Assembly (NCBI GenBank): GCA_002412775.1
Contig: DHVT01000025.1
Location: 62,001 to 126,000 of the forward strand
Length of the DNA: 64,000 nucleotides
Reading direction: 5' to 3'
Origin: Firmicutes bacterium UBA5201
GTDB taxonomy: Bacteria; Bacillota; Clostridia; Peptostreptococcales; Acidaminobacteraceae
The notes beneath the pieces are model-generated. The model made no database searches. It was not told the DNA's origin and worked only from the letters and a program-made list of their open reading frames with translations. A program made the translations under genes and the position numbers. How positions within the stretch are numbered: position 1 is the stretch's first letter; every line of letters starts with the position of its first letter. Of this stretch, positions 1-9,572 are shown one piece after another.

Positions 1-3000
1 CTTTTCCAGTTCATCCTTGGAATGATGTTCTTGCCTTATCAATCGTTCAGAATTTTAAATGCCATAGGTGTTTCATTATACCGTGTGTTGATTTCAAAAA
101 AGAACATGTTGGAATGGGTCACGTCTGATGATTCCGATAAAAATCAAAAAAATTCATTGGGAGCATACCTGAAAGCAATGTGGTTAGGTGCTCTAATGGG
201 TGTGCCGATGATTATACTGGGCCTGTTTCACAAGCCTCAGGAATGGTTGATGGGATTAGTCTTTTTCGCATTGTGGGCGATTTCTCCATTTATCGCCTAC
301 TATGTCAGTTTGGATGAAGTTGAGAAAAAAGAATTGCTCGAATCGGATGAGGAATTGTTGCTGAGACAATTCGCCAGAAAGACTTGGCATTTCTTCGATA
401 CATTCGCAAATAAAGAAAACCATTTTCTGGCTCCGGACAATTTTCAGGAAGATCCCAATAGAGGTGTTGCAAGCAGAACATCGCCGACAAATATCGGATT
501 GGGATTGCTTGCTACGCTATCCGCACGGGACATGGGTTTTATAGGAAACACAAAAATGCTTGCCACCCTATCGGAGACGGTCAAAACCATCGAGACACTC
601 CCCAAGTGGTATGGCCATCTTTTCAACTGGTACGATACCAAGACACTGGCTCCATTGTTTCCTAGGTATATATCCACTGTGGACAGCGGAAACTTGATCG
701 GTTATATCATTACACTTATAGAAGGCTTAAAATCAAACCTTTCAGAGCCTATGATCAAACGTTCGAATGTTGAGGGCATTCTCGACACACTCAAATGTGG
801 TGTGGGAGATTTGAATGGTCCAGCGCATGTTTTCAAAGAGCTCTTGGAAAACGGCGAAGTCAATGCGATTTCATGGGCAAAAGCACTTTCAGACTACTCG
901 GAAAAAGCTGTCAACATGACTGATGAGAAGAATATATGGAACCGCAAGACATTGTCTATGGTAAGAATGTATGCCCAGGAAGTCGACAAGATGATGCCTT
1001 ATATAAGTTTGGTCAAAGACCGACCAGTGGATTTGAACTTTGACGACGTGATGTCGATTTTAAACGAAATGCCATCACCCAATAGCCTGGAAAACTACAA
1101 TCAAAGCATTCTTATGGTGCTTGAAAACTTGAGAAACGCAACTGAGGAAGATGCTCTGACCGCTCATAAGGAGTGGCTTGGCACTTTTGAAGCGAAAGTT
1201 ATGGAATCCTCGGCGTTTGCAAAAACATATCTGGAGGAGACCAAGCAATTGATGGAACGCCTTGAATGGCTTTCCGACAACACGAAATTCAATGTGCTCT
1301 ATTCCGAAAAAAGACATCTGTTTTCCATCGGATTCAATCTGGAAGACAACCGTTTGACCAACTCTTTTTACGATCTGTTGGCTTCGGAATCAAGACAAGC
1401 GAGTTACATCGCAATTGCCAGAGGTGAAGTGCCATCCAAACATTGGTATATGCTCGGCAGATCGATGACGGTCGTTGACAGGTTCAAAGGACTGATCTCT
1501 TGGAGTGGCACCATGTTCGAGTATTTGATGCCGCTGCTGATCATGAAAACGTACAAAAACACTTTGCTGGATGAGACCTATTCCTTCGTCATCAAAAGCC
1601 AGATGAAATATGGCAAACAAAGAAACATGCCATGGGGCACTTCGGAATCCGTCTATAATCTTCTCGACAGCCATTTGGATTACCAATATAAAGCGATCGG
1701 CGTGCCTTGGTTGGGTCTTAAACGCGGTTTGGGAGAAGATGCGGTTGCAGCCCCATATGCCACATTTTTGGCATTGATGGTAGCGCCTAGAGAAGCGTTT
1801 GACAATCTCATGTTCATGAAAACTGAAGGCCTTGAGGGCACCTATGGATTTTTTGATGCGGCGGATTATACCCAGGAACGTCTTGGAAACACCGAGACAA
1901 AAAAAGTCCTTAAAAGTTACATGGCCCATCACCAAGGGATGTCGCTCCTCGCTGTCAACAATTACTTGAACAACAATTTGATGCAGGAACGGTTCTTTTC
2001 GAATCCGGCCATCAATGCGGCTAAACTCCTATTGCAGGAACGAGTGCCGCTCCATGTGATTTTCACAAAGGAAAACAAAGAGAAGATCATGCCATTCAAA
2101 GAATACGTCGTGAAGGATCAAGGCTCTTATCGCAGGTTCACCGAACCGAATTCTGTTTTGCCAAAGGCGCACATTTTATCCAATGGCAATTACACGGTCA
2201 TGGTGACCGACAAAGGTAACGGTTACAGCCGCACCAAGTCGGAAGCGGTCACACGATGGAGAGATGATGCATCCTATGGTATGTTTTTTTACATCAAGAA
2301 TGTCGAGACCGGTTCAAAATGGTCTTCGACCCATGCACCACTATGCACAAAACCCGATTTTTATGAAGCGGTCTTCACTCCAGATAAGGCTTTATATAAG
2401 AGAAAAGATGGGTGGATTGAAACTTCTACAGAAATCATTGTCGCTTCAGGCGACAACGTTGAAATAAGAAGAGTCAAACTCAAGAACAGTGGAAAATCAG
2501 ATGTGCAATTGGAACTCACAAGTTACTGTGAACTGGTCTTGGCCCCTCACAAAAGTGATTTGGCCCATCCGACTTTCAGCAATCTGTTTGTCGAAACCGA
2601 GTTTGATGCGAAATATGACGCTTTGATCGCCAACAGAAGACCAAGGGATTCAAAAGACAAAGGCCTTTGGATAGCGCAGATGGCGGTGTCGGAATCACGA
2701 AGCACAGAACGCATCCGTTATGAAACTGATCGCATGCTGTTTCTGGGACGAGGCAGAACCGTTGCCAACCCTGTGATGGTCGAACGGGACAAACAGATGG
2801 CAAATACCACAGGCACTGTCCTCGATCCTATTCTGAGCATACAAATGCGTGTGAGAATCCAATCGGAACAATCCACACGGATATCATTTGTTACAATGGT
2901 TGCAGATTCAAAAGAAGCACTCTATTTGCTTTTGGAAAAGTATTCAAATATTGAAACCTGTGACGCCTCATTCTGGTTGGCAGTAAGTCGAAGCCAAGTT

Positions 3001-5964
3001 GAGACAAGATATCTCAATATCAAAGCCGCAGATATGGAACTTTACCAGAATATGATTTCAGATATAATATTCTTAAGCCCGATCAGGCAAACTTATGCAA
3101 GCCTGATCGCACAAAGCACAAAAGGACAGTCATCGCTTTGGCCGTATGGGATTTCCGGTGATTATCCGATTATTCTCATCATCATCGACAAAGCGGATTC
3201 AGTGGATGTTCTGAATGAAGCTCTTAAAGCACATGAGTACTGGCGACTGAAAGATCTGAGAATCGATCTCGTGGTTGTGGTCAAAGAAGAGAACAGTTAT
3301 TTCAATCCATTGGCGACATTGGTCAATGAGATTGTGTTTTCAGGTCATACCATTGATGGCATACGCTTACTCAACGATATTTTCGTATTGAACGAAAACA
3401 GTTTGGCAGAGAAAGATTTCTATTTGCTTTGCGCTGTCTCCAAATTGATTTTCAGAGGCAATGGAATGAGCATGTCGGAACAATGGATAATCGAGGAGCC
3501 TGTGAATATGGGCAAATTGCGCTCAAAAGTGTTTCAAAAGAGAATGGATGAACCGACCTTCATCAGGAGAAAAGTAGTGTCCGACAATGGCATTGGCGGG
3601 TTCAGCGATGAAGGCGACGCTTATCTGATCCAACTGGAAAACGAACAGGTCACTCCTGCGCCGTGGACGAACGTCATAGCCAATCCGAACTTTGGTTTTA
3701 TTGTCACAGAATCCGGAGGCGGCTTCACTTGGTCGGGCAACAGTAGAGAAAATAAGCTGACACCTTGGTCCAATGATCCGGTAAGTGACATTCCGGGCGA
3801 AGTGTTCTATTTGAGTGACGCTTCACTGGAGGTTTGGTCCTTGACACCTCTACCGATCAGAGAATGTCAACCGTATACGATAGAACACGGTTTCGGTTAC
3901 ACCTCTTTTGATCATGTGAGTCATGGGTTGGCACAGAAATTGACACAGTTCGTTCCTGTTGAGGGCAATGTGAAAATCAGTTTGATCTCACTTACCAACC
4001 TCAGTTCGGAATCCAAGGCGGTCTCACTCACACACTATTTGAAACCGGTGATGGGTGTACAACCATCCGATACAGGGATGCATATTAAAACGTTCAAAGA
4101 TGAATCAGGGATCATGCTCATAGAAAATCCGTTCAATCAAACGTATGCCAGTCAGGTCATGTATCTGAACACATCGATTGAGGAACGAACCGTGACAGGC
4201 TCACAGACAGATTTCTTTGGCTCATCCGATATCCAATCGCCTGAAGCCCTTAAGAACACACAATTGTCTGGAACCGTTGGAATAGGGTATGTTCCTTGTG
4301 CCGCCATGCAAATTGAAAAAACGATTCTACCAGGCGAAACCGCATTGCTGACATTCGTGGTCGGGACTTCCGACAATGCAACGGATGCGATAGCCGACGG
4401 CCTTGCATACGCAGATATCGAGTTTGCTAAAAATGCGCTGGAAGAGGTAAAAGCTTTCTGGAATAAAAAACTGCATCTGATTGAAGTCAAAACACCAAAC
4501 AGAGCCTTTGACATCATGATGAATGGCTGGTTGATGTACCAGGTCATATCGTGTCGACTTTGGGCAAGATCAGCATTTTATCAATCTGGTGGTGCGTTCG
4601 GATTTAGAGATCAACTGCAGGATAGCCTCTCGATCATGAACATTTGGCCGGAACTTGCAAGAGATCAGATCGCCAAGCATGCCGCCCATCAGTTTGTGGA
4701 AGGTGATGTGCTCCATTGGTGGCATGAGCCTGAACTGAAAGGCACCCGTACTCGAATCTCAGATGATTATTTATGGCTGCCATTTGTGACGGCAACCTAC
4801 ATCGAGCGCACACAAGACAGTGCGTTTTTGGAACTCGTCGCTCCATTTTTGGAAACGGAAATTCTCGAGCCGAATGAGGATGAACGCTACTGTTCACCTA
4901 GAATTGCAGAGGAGTCCGGTTCGATCTATGAGCATTGTATCCGAGCGATTGAAAATGGTCTCAAATTTGGTGAGCGTGGTCTCCCACTTATGGGAAGCGG
5001 GGACTGGAACGATGGCATGAATCGTGTCGGCGTGGATGGAAAGGGTGAAAGTGTTTGGTTGGGTTGGTTCTTATACACGACTCTTCAGAAGTTCATCCCG
5101 ATTTGTGCCGCCAGGCAAGATGATGAACGTGTGACACAATTTAAGAATGTTTCGAAAAAATTGCTTGAATCCATTGAACAAAATGGTTGGGATGGCAACT
5201 GGTATAGAAGAGCGTACTTCGATAACGGAGAACCGCTGGGAGCGTCACAAAACCATGAATGCCGAATTGATTCGCTCGCTCAGTCTTGGGCCGTGATTTC
5301 AAAGGCTGCAAATCCGGATCGTGTCAACATGGCAATGAACGCACTTGAAGACCACCTGGTCGACCAGGAACATGGGCTCATCAAACTTTTGACACCACCT
5401 TTTGTGGATGGTCAATTGGAGCCCGGTTATATCAAAGGTTACGTCCCAGGCGTAAGAGAAAACGGCGGTCAATACACCCATGCCGCAGCTTGGGTGATCG
5501 AGGCTTACTCGATGATGGGCGATGGAGATAAGGCAATGATGCTGTATGATCTGGTCAATCCGATCAATCATTCCAGAACACCTACGGAAAGGGCCATCTA
5601 TAAAGTGGAACCTTACGTGATGGCTGCTGACGTCTACAGTGCTTATCCACATGAAGGACGCGGTGGATGGACATGGTACACCGGTTCTGCAAACTGGATG
5701 TATGAAGTGGGACTCAACGACCTACTTGGCGTGACCCGAGTGGGAGACAGCTTGAAGATCAATCCTTGCATCCCTAGATTCTGGCAGGAGTACTCAGTAA
5801 AGTATAGCTTCAAAGATACGGTGTATGTCATAAATATCAGTACACCGCACAACATCAGTACTGGGAAAACCAAGATCACACTGGACGGTCTTCCGCTTGA
5901 ATCGATGCTTGTTCCATTGGTCAATGATGCGGCTGAACATCTCGTCAACATTGATCTGATATAA
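1..5964 (+). CDS. Cyclic beta-1,2-glucan synthase-like protein, C-terminal part (5' truncated by window)
   Basis: The reading frame is open from base 1, so the gene begins upstream; the ATG at 22 is internal. About 1987 residues are visible. Two hydrophobic segments near residues 55-105 are followed by a glycoamylase-like domain (about 455-650, ending in the motif YMAHHQGMSLLAVNNYL), beta-sandwich regions, and a C-terminal GH94 phosphorylase domain with FRDQLQDS and GSGDWNDGMN (GDWND at about 1667-1671, where the family has its general acid). This order matches the middle and C-terminal parts of NdvB/Cgs proteins, whose N-terminal membrane glycosyltransferase would lie outside the window. Family role: making and sizing cyclic beta-1,2-glucans at the membrane. 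A linear-glucan or phosphorolytic role cannot be excluded. A strong terminator follows. Confidence 0.88.
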   Translation, partial: LFQFILGMMFLPYQSFRILNAIGVSLYRVLISKKNMLEWVTSDDSDKNQKNSLGAYLKAMWLGALMGVPMIILGLFHKPQEWLMGLVFFALWAISPFIAYYVSLDEVEKKELLESDEELLLRQFARKTWHFFDTFANKENHFLAPDNFQEDPNRGVASRTSPTNIGLGLLATLSARDMGFIGNTKMLATLSETVKTIETLPKWYGHLFNWYDTKTLAPLFPRYISTVDSGNLIGYIITLIEGLKSNLSEPMIKRSNVEGILDTLKCGVGDLNGPAHVFKELLENGEVNAISWAKALSDYSEKAVNMTDEKNIWNRKTLSMVRMYAQEVDKMMPYISLVKDRPVDLNFDDVMSILNEMPSPNSLENYNQSILMVLENLRNATEEDALTAHKEWLGTFEAKVMESSAFAKTYLEETKQLMERLEWLSDNTKFNVLYSEKRHLFSIGFNLEDNRLTNSFYDLLASESRQASYIAIARGEVPSKHWYMLGRSMTVVDRFKGLISWSGTMFEYLMPLLIMKTYKNTLLDETYSFVIKSQMKYGKQRNMPWGTSESVYNLLDSHLDYQYKAIGVPWLGLKRGLGEDAVAAPYATFLALMVAPREAFDNLMFMKTEGLEGTYGFFDAADYTQERLGNTETKKVLKSYMAHHQGMSLLAVNNYLNNNLMQERFFSNPAINAAKLLLQERVPLHVIFTKENKEKIMPFKEYVVKDQGSYRRFTEPNSVLPKAHILSNGNYTVMVTDKGNGYSRTKSEAVTRWRDDASYGMFFYIKNVETGSKWSSTHAPLCTKPDFYEAVFTPDKALYKRKDGWIETSTEIIVASGDNVEIRRVKLKNSGKSDVQLELTSYCELVLAPHKSDLAHPTFSNLFVETEFDAKYDALIANRRPRDSKDKGLWIAQMAVSESRSTERIRYETDRMLFLGRGRTVANPVMVERDKQMANTTGTVLDPILSIQMRVRIQSEQSTRISFVTMVADSKEALYLLLEKYSNIETCDASFWLAVSRSQVETRYLNIKAADMELYQNMISDIIFLSPIRQTYASLIAQSTKGQSSLWPYGISGDYPIILIIIDKADSVDVLNEALKAHEYWRLKDLRIDLVVVVKEENSYFNPLATLVNEIVFSGHTIDGIRLLNDIFVLNENSLAEKDFYLLCAVSKLIFRGNGMSMSEQWIIEEPVNMGKLRSKVFQKRMDEPTFIRRKVVSDNGIGGFSDEGDAYLIQLENEQVTPAPWTNVIANPNFGFIVTESGGGFTWSGNSRENKLTPWSNDPVSDIPGEVFYLSDASLEVWSLTPLPIRECQPYTIEHGFGYTSFDHVSHGLAQKLTQFVPVEGNVKISLISLTNLSSESKAVSLTHYLKPVMGVQPSDTGMHIKTFKDESGIMLIENPFNQTYASQVMYLNTSIEERTVTGSQTDFFGSSDIQSPEALKNTQLSGTVGIGYVPCAAMQIEKTILPGETALLTFVVGTSDNATDAIADGLAYADIEFAKNALEEVKAFWNKKLHLIEVKTPNRAFDIMMNGWLMYQVISCRLWARSAFYQSGGAFGFRDQLQDSLSIMNIWPELARDQIAKHAAHQFVEGDVLHWWHEPELKGTRTRISDDYLWLPFVTATYIERTQDSAFLELVAPFLETEILEPNEDERYCSPRIAEESGSIYEHCIRAIENGLKFGERGLPLMGSGDWNDGMNRVGVDGKGESVWLGWFLYTTLQKFIPICAARQDDERVTQFKNVSKKLLESIEQNGWDGNWYRRAYFDNGEPLGASQNHECRIDSLAQSWAVISKAANPDRVNMAMNALEDHLVDQEHGLIKLLTPPFVDGQLEPGYIKGYVPGVRENGGQYTHAAAWVIEAYSMMGDGDKAMMLYDLVNPINHSRTPTERAIYKVEPYVMAADVYSAYPHEGRGGWTWYTGSANWMYEVGLNDLLGVTRVGDSLKINPCIPRFWQEYSVKYSFKDTVYVINISTPHNISTGKTKITLDGLPLESMLVPLVNDAAEHLVNIDLI

Positions 5965-5970
5965 AAAGAG

Positions 5971-6014
5971 GCGTGCCTCAAAATGGAGAAAAATCATTTT
6001 GAGGCACGCTTTTA
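5971..6014 (+). terminator. Intrinsic terminator after the GH94 gene
   Basis: Perfect 15-bp stem (5971-5985 with 5995-6009), 9-nt loop, followed by a short T run at 6010-6013. It lies 7 bases after the stop codon. Confidence 0.85.
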
Positions 6015-6018
6015 ATGG

Positions 6019-6047
6019 TTGCAAAACCATTCGATTTATGGCATAAT
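6019..6047 (+). promoter_or_regulatory. Promoter for tRNA-Val
   Basis: TTGCAA (6019-6024), a 17-nt spacer, then CATAAT (6042-6047). The tRNA begins 17 bases downstream of the -10. Confidence 0.6.
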
Positions 6048-6064
6048 AAAAAAGCAGTTGATAT

Positions 6065-6139
6065 GCGAGATTAACTCAGTGGTAGAGTGTTTCCTTGACG
6101 TGGAAAAAGCCATGGGTTCGACCCCCTTATCTCGCACCA
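6065..6139 (+). tRNA. tRNA-Val (anticodon GAC)
   Basis: A 75-nt cloverleaf can be folded by hand. The acceptor stem GCGAGAT/ATCTCGC is perfectly paired. The D stem is ACTC/GAGT, and the anticodon stem TTTCC/GGAAA encloses loop TTGACGT, giving anticodon GAC (valine). The T loop is TTCGACC, and the CCA end is encoded (6137-6139). The T stem has one T-T mismatch. The gene stands alone between two terminators. Confidence 0.93.
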
Positions 6140-6141
6140 GT

Positions 6142-6179
6142 AAACCAAAGCGCGAATTGTGCTTTGGTTTTTATTTTTT
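6142..6179 (+). terminator. Intrinsic terminator after tRNA-Val
   Basis: Perfect 10-bp stem AAACCAAAGC/GCTTTGGTTT (6142-6151 and 6161-6170) followed by a T-rich tract to 6180. It starts 2 bases after the CCA end. Confidence 0.85.
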
Positions 6180-6248
6180 TGCTTGATTTGGTCCAATTTA
6201 GTGTAATAATAGTAATGAAGGAACTTTAGTAGAATCAAGGGAGGCATT

Positions 6249-7403
6249 ATGCAACGAGAAGATTATCAGAAATATATTCCTTTTGGAGATTTAGGGCTGA
6301 TTGTCATGGACAGTTCATCCGAGCTGGGCCAGAAAATCGATGACCATCTGATTCAAATGCGTAAAATGAGTTTTAAAGATGATAATATGGTTCCCGAAAC
6401 CTATCGGATCGATAAAAGGGAAATCCGGTTTTCAAATGGTGAGGGCAAAGTGTTTCTGGAGGAGACTGTCCGCGGCAAGGACATTTATATTCTGACAGAT
6501 ATCGGCAATTACAATATGACCTATTCTTTATATGGCTTTGAAAACAGAAAAAGTCCCGACGATCACATACAGGATCTGAAGCGTGTGCTTTCCGCGATGG
6601 CGGGAAAGGCGAGACGGATAACGGTACTTATGCCACTTCTTTACGCATCGAGGCAGCATAGCCGTAAAGGCAGGGAATCTTTGGATTGTGCGATGGCGCT
6701 GCAAGAACTTGAGACACTGGGCGTCAACGATATACTGACTTTTGACGCACATGACCCGACCATACAAAACGCAATCCCATTGATTTCATTTGAGAATCTT
6801 TATCCCACCTTCGATATTGTGAAGATGTTTCTCGAAGATGAGCATGATATTTCCAGTGACATTGAAAATATGCTGATCATAAGTCCTGACACAGGAGCAA
6901 TGGATCGTGCGATATTCTATTCTGGTGTCCTCGGATACGATATCGGCCTTTTTTACAAAAGACGCGACCATTCCAGAGTCGTCAGAGGTAAAAACCCGAT
7001 TGTACAACATGAGTACATCGGGCGAAGTGTTGAAGGATCCAATATTCTAATTGTGGATGACATGATTGCTTCAGGAGAATCTGTCTTTGATATCGCCCTT
7101 GAACTCAGAAGAAGAATGGCCGGCAAGATATTTGTGGCCACCACATTCGCACTTTTCACTGAAGGCATAGAAAAATTCAACAAATTCTATGAGGATGGAA
7201 TCATTGAACGCGTTTACACCACAAATCTGTCCTATTTGCCGGAAAACGTCAAGAAACAGCCATGGCTTCGCGAAGTGGATATGTCCTACTATATTTCCAG
7301 AATCATCAATAGATTGAATTATGACGTTTCCATTAGTGATCTTTTGGATGCCAGAAAAGGTATACGAGCTCTTATTGATTTGAAAAGCAAAACATCAAAA
7401 TAG
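6249..7403 (+). CDS. prs: Ribose-phosphate pyrophosphokinase (PRPP synthetase), long clostridial form
   Basis: Transfers pyrophosphate from ATP to ribose 5-phosphate to make PRPP for nucleotide, His and Trp synthesis in the cytoplasm. Visible: FSNGEGKVFLEETVRGKD near residue 60 (the family's F-x-x-GE then VRGKD), and the PRPP-binding loop ILIVDDMIASGES at about 266-279. At 384 residues it is longer than the usual ~315, with extra sequence at both ends. This resembles a variant seen in Clostridia, so it may be a second paralogue or the sole enzyme. The ATG is preceded by GGGAGGC. Its 3' end overlaps the convergent neighbour by 9 bases. Confidence 0.88.
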   Translation: MQREDYQKYIPFGDLGLIVMDSSSELGQKIDDHLIQMRKMSFKDDNMVPETYRIDKREIRFSNGEGKVFLEETVRGKDIYILTDIGNYNMTYSLYGFENRKSPDDHIQDLKRVLSAMAGKARRITVLMPLLYASRQHSRKGRESLDCAMALQELETLGVNDILTFDAHDPTIQNAIPLISFENLYPTFDIVKMFLEDEHDISSDIENMLIISPDTGAMDRAIFYSGVLGYDIGLFYKRRDHSRVVRGKNPIVQHEYIGRSVEGSNILIVDDMIASGESVFDIALELRRRMAGKIFVATTFALFTEGIEKFNKFYEDGIIERVYTTNLSYLPENVKKQPWLREVDMSYYISRIINRLNYDVSISDLLDARKGIRALIDLKSKTSK

Positions 7404-8837
7404 GATTTGGCAGAGTGTGACGTCATCCTTGATGTCCTGTTCGATTCCAAAAGTGGTGAGCAGGGTGCCAAACAGTTTTTCGGATGACTTTGTGCGAATC
7501 AGAGTGTCAATCCTGTTGAGTGCATCTTCATATTCGATGCCGTTGTTTTCATAGAGACCATCCGTGAAGCAAAAGAGACTCTTGATTTCAGAGAGCTTCA
7601 CTTCGGTTGTGACATATTCACTTTCCAGGACACCCATGATCATATTGTTGGAGCGAAGATGGATCGGATTTTCATTTTTGTCGAGCAAAAGGATGTCCAG
7701 GTGACCCGCATTGATTATTTTAAGTAGATTTTCTGAAAAATTGATTTCCATGAATATTCCGGTGACATACTTGTTTCTGTCCTGATGCTCCAAATTGAAA
7801 GTGCAGAGCAGATTGTTGATGGCTTCCACAGATTCATCGAGGGGTTTGAAAACAGCGTAGTCCTCGAACATCTGCGTCACAGTGAGTGCGATGAGCGCTG
7901 AGGATATCCCGTGTCCCATAACGTCAACCAAAGCAAAATGATAACGATCGGTGTCGGTTCGTCCAAAATAGATGAAATCGCCACCGATTTCATTATAATG
8001 CAGTATATTGTAATCAAACTGGACCCTTTCGTCCGCATAGGCACTTGGGAGCAATGCGTCAATCACTTTTCTGGCGAGTTTCACTTCTTTTGACAGTTCA
8101 TCCAAAAGGAGTCGTTCCCGGGTGATGTTCTTTCCGATTTTCAGAAACTTCTCAATCTCACCGTGACTGTTTTTAAGCGGTGTGATGGTAGCTTCCTCAT
8201 AGAAGCGTTCCTGGTTCTTGGATATGTTGACGAAGATCCCTTCCCAGACCTGACCTGATTTTATGGTTGCCCAAAGGTGGTCATAAAAGGCGTCTTCGTG
8301 GAAACCACTTCTGATGACGTTGGGTGTTTTTTGCAGGAATTCGTCAGTGGAATAACCTGAGGTCAATTCGAAGTATGGATTGGCGAATTCGATGTTTCCT
8401 TTCTTATCGGTAATGACTATGGAATTTTGTGCACTGTGAATGATGTTGTCGAGAATTGTATTTTCATTTTCGAGTTGTTTTTTGTCCATGTAATTTGCGA
8501 TCAATGCATCAAGTTCGATACTCAAATACCCTTTCTTCAACCAAAGTGAAAAGCCATGATTGTAGATCGCACTTAAAAAATAGGGATTATCCGGACAATT
8601 GAGAATAATGACCTCGCCATAATGTCTGCGGACTTCAGAAAGAAACGTCTCGTCAAGGGTGAGCAAGTCGGCATCCACAATGAGCAGATCGTAGACGTGA
8701 TCCGGGAGATCCCATGTTTTCAGCACACGGGTGATTGGTTCGAACACTTTGGTGTACTTTTCTATCAAGTCGAGAACGAAAGCAAATTGATTTTTATCAG
8801 TATGGACATCGATATATATTGTAAATCTTTTATACAC
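7395..8837 (-). CDS. PAS domain plus SpoIIE-type PP2C phosphatase with degenerate receiver-like N-terminus
   Basis: A soluble 480-residue signalling protein. Residues 1-110 look like a response-regulator fold (YDLLIVDADLL around 50-60, KKG near 97), but the acidic pocket at the start of a true receiver is absent. A PAS domain (about 125-240) contains ITDKKGNIEFANPYFELTSGY. The C-terminal half is a SpoIIE/RsbU phosphatase with metal-binding motifs GGDF, DVMGHG, FTDGLYE and DDVTL. Such enzymes usually dephosphorylate an anti-anti-sigma (STAS) protein; none is encoded nearby, so the partner is unknown. It is convergent with prs and lies 12 bases downstream of the flavin reductase gene, probably in the same transcript. 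Confidence 0.85.
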   Translation of the reverse strand: MYKRFTIYIDVHTDKNQFAFVLDLIEKYTKVFEPITRVLKTWDLPDHVYDLLIVDADLLTLDETFLSEVRRHYGEVIILNCPDNPYFLSAIYNHGFSLWLKKGYLSIELDALIANYMDKKQLENENTILDNIIHSAQNSIVITDKKGNIEFANPYFELTSGYSTDEFLQKTPNVIRSGFHEDAFYDHLWATIKSGQVWEGIFVNISKNQERFYEEATITPLKNSHGEIEKFLKIGKNITRERLLLDELSKEVKLARKVIDALLPSAYADERVQFDYNILHYNEIGGDFIYFGRTDTDRYHFALVDVMGHGISSALIALTVTQMFEDYAVFKPLDESVEAINNLLCTFNLEHQDRNKYVTGIFMEINFSENLLKIINAGHLDILLLDKNENPIHLRSNNMIMGVLESEYVTTEVKLSEIKSLFCFTDGLYENNGIEYEDALNRIDTLIRTKSSEKLFGTLLTTFGIEQDIKDDVTLCQILF

Positions 8838-8849
8838 AACAGCCTCCGA

Positions 8850-9428
8850 TTATTTATGTTTTTTCTTTGTTTTCTTTTTGACGGAATACCCGAATGTTCC
8901 AAGCACTTCGCTGAGCGAATAATAACTCCCGTGTGAGTAGGCGATGAGTTCGGCTTTGTCGAGTCTGAATTTTCCGGTATGGTCAAGCAGTGATTCCTCA
9001 ATGGTGATCCCAAGGACTTTTGCAAGGAACATGTCGTGCGAACCGAGTTTTATGATCTCAGTGACTTCACACTCGATGGTCAGCGGAGATTCCTTCACTA
9101 TGGGCGCATCAATGAGTTGTCCTTTGATTGGAGTCAGTCCGGTTTCTTTGAACTTGTCCACGTCACGTCCTGATTTGACACCGCAATAATCGGTTGCCCT
9201 CACCATTTTTTTCGTGGTCAGATTGATCGCGAACACTTTGCTGTCCTTGATCAGATCATAGGAATGTCTCTCCGGACGGATGGATATATAAGCCATGGCC
9301 GGATTCGTACATATGGTTCCGGTCCATGCGATTGTAATGAGATTGGGTTTTTCCATAGTGCCACAGCTTACCAGAACTGCTGGGGCAGGGTAAACCATAG
9401 TGCCTGATTTCCAAAGAGCTTTTGACAT
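8850..9428 (-). CDS. Flavin reductase-like FMN-binding protein
   Basis: A 192-residue member of the flavin reductase/split-barrel FMN family: an N-terminal PAPAVLVSCG strand, then the typical NLITIAWTGTICTNPAMAYISIRP segment and a FAINLTTKKMVRATDYCGVKSGRDVDKF stretch that forms the flavin pocket in relatives. These proteins reduce or bind flavin with NAD(P)H, or act as small electron carriers in anaerobes; the substrate is not deducible. The Lys-rich C-terminus (KKKTKKKHK) is unusual. The start codon has an excellent AGGAGG site 5 bases upstream. It precedes the PAS/SpoIIE gene and diverges from the UPF0180-like gene. Confidence 0.85.
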   Translation of the reverse strand: MSKALWKSGTMVYPAPAVLVSCGTMEKPNLITIAWTGTICTNPAMAYISIRPERHSYDLIKDSKVFAINLTTKKMVRATDYCGVKSGRDVDKFKETGLTPIKGQLIDAPIVKESPLTIECEVTEIIKLGSHDMFLAKVLGITIEESLLDHTGKFRLDKAELIAYSHGSYYSLSEVLGTFGYSVKKKTKKKHK

Positions 9429-9472
9429 AATGCCTCCTTTTCAGTTTAAATAATTATATCATATTCGAATCG

Positions 9473-9509
9473 CCTATAGAAAAATTATACCTATAGAAAA
9501 TTCCTATAA
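9473..9509. repeat. Three CCTATA repeats between divergent genes
   Basis: CCTATAG at 9473, CCTATAG at 9490 and CCTATAA at 9503, each followed by an A/T-rich run, lie in the 144-bp divergent intergenic region. They could be binding sites for a regulator of either gene, or chance in AT-rich DNA. Confidence 0.35.
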
Positions 9510-9572
9510 CGGATAATAATGCAATCAAATGGGTAAAAGAATAAATAACAAAAAAAATTGGGGAGGTACATT

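Noticed and set aside
1390..1935. Long antisense open frame (181 codons) inside the GH94 gene
   Set aside because: It lies wholly within a well-supported coding gene, has no ribosome site and encodes a low-complexity, His/Arg/Phe-rich product typical of a shadow frame.
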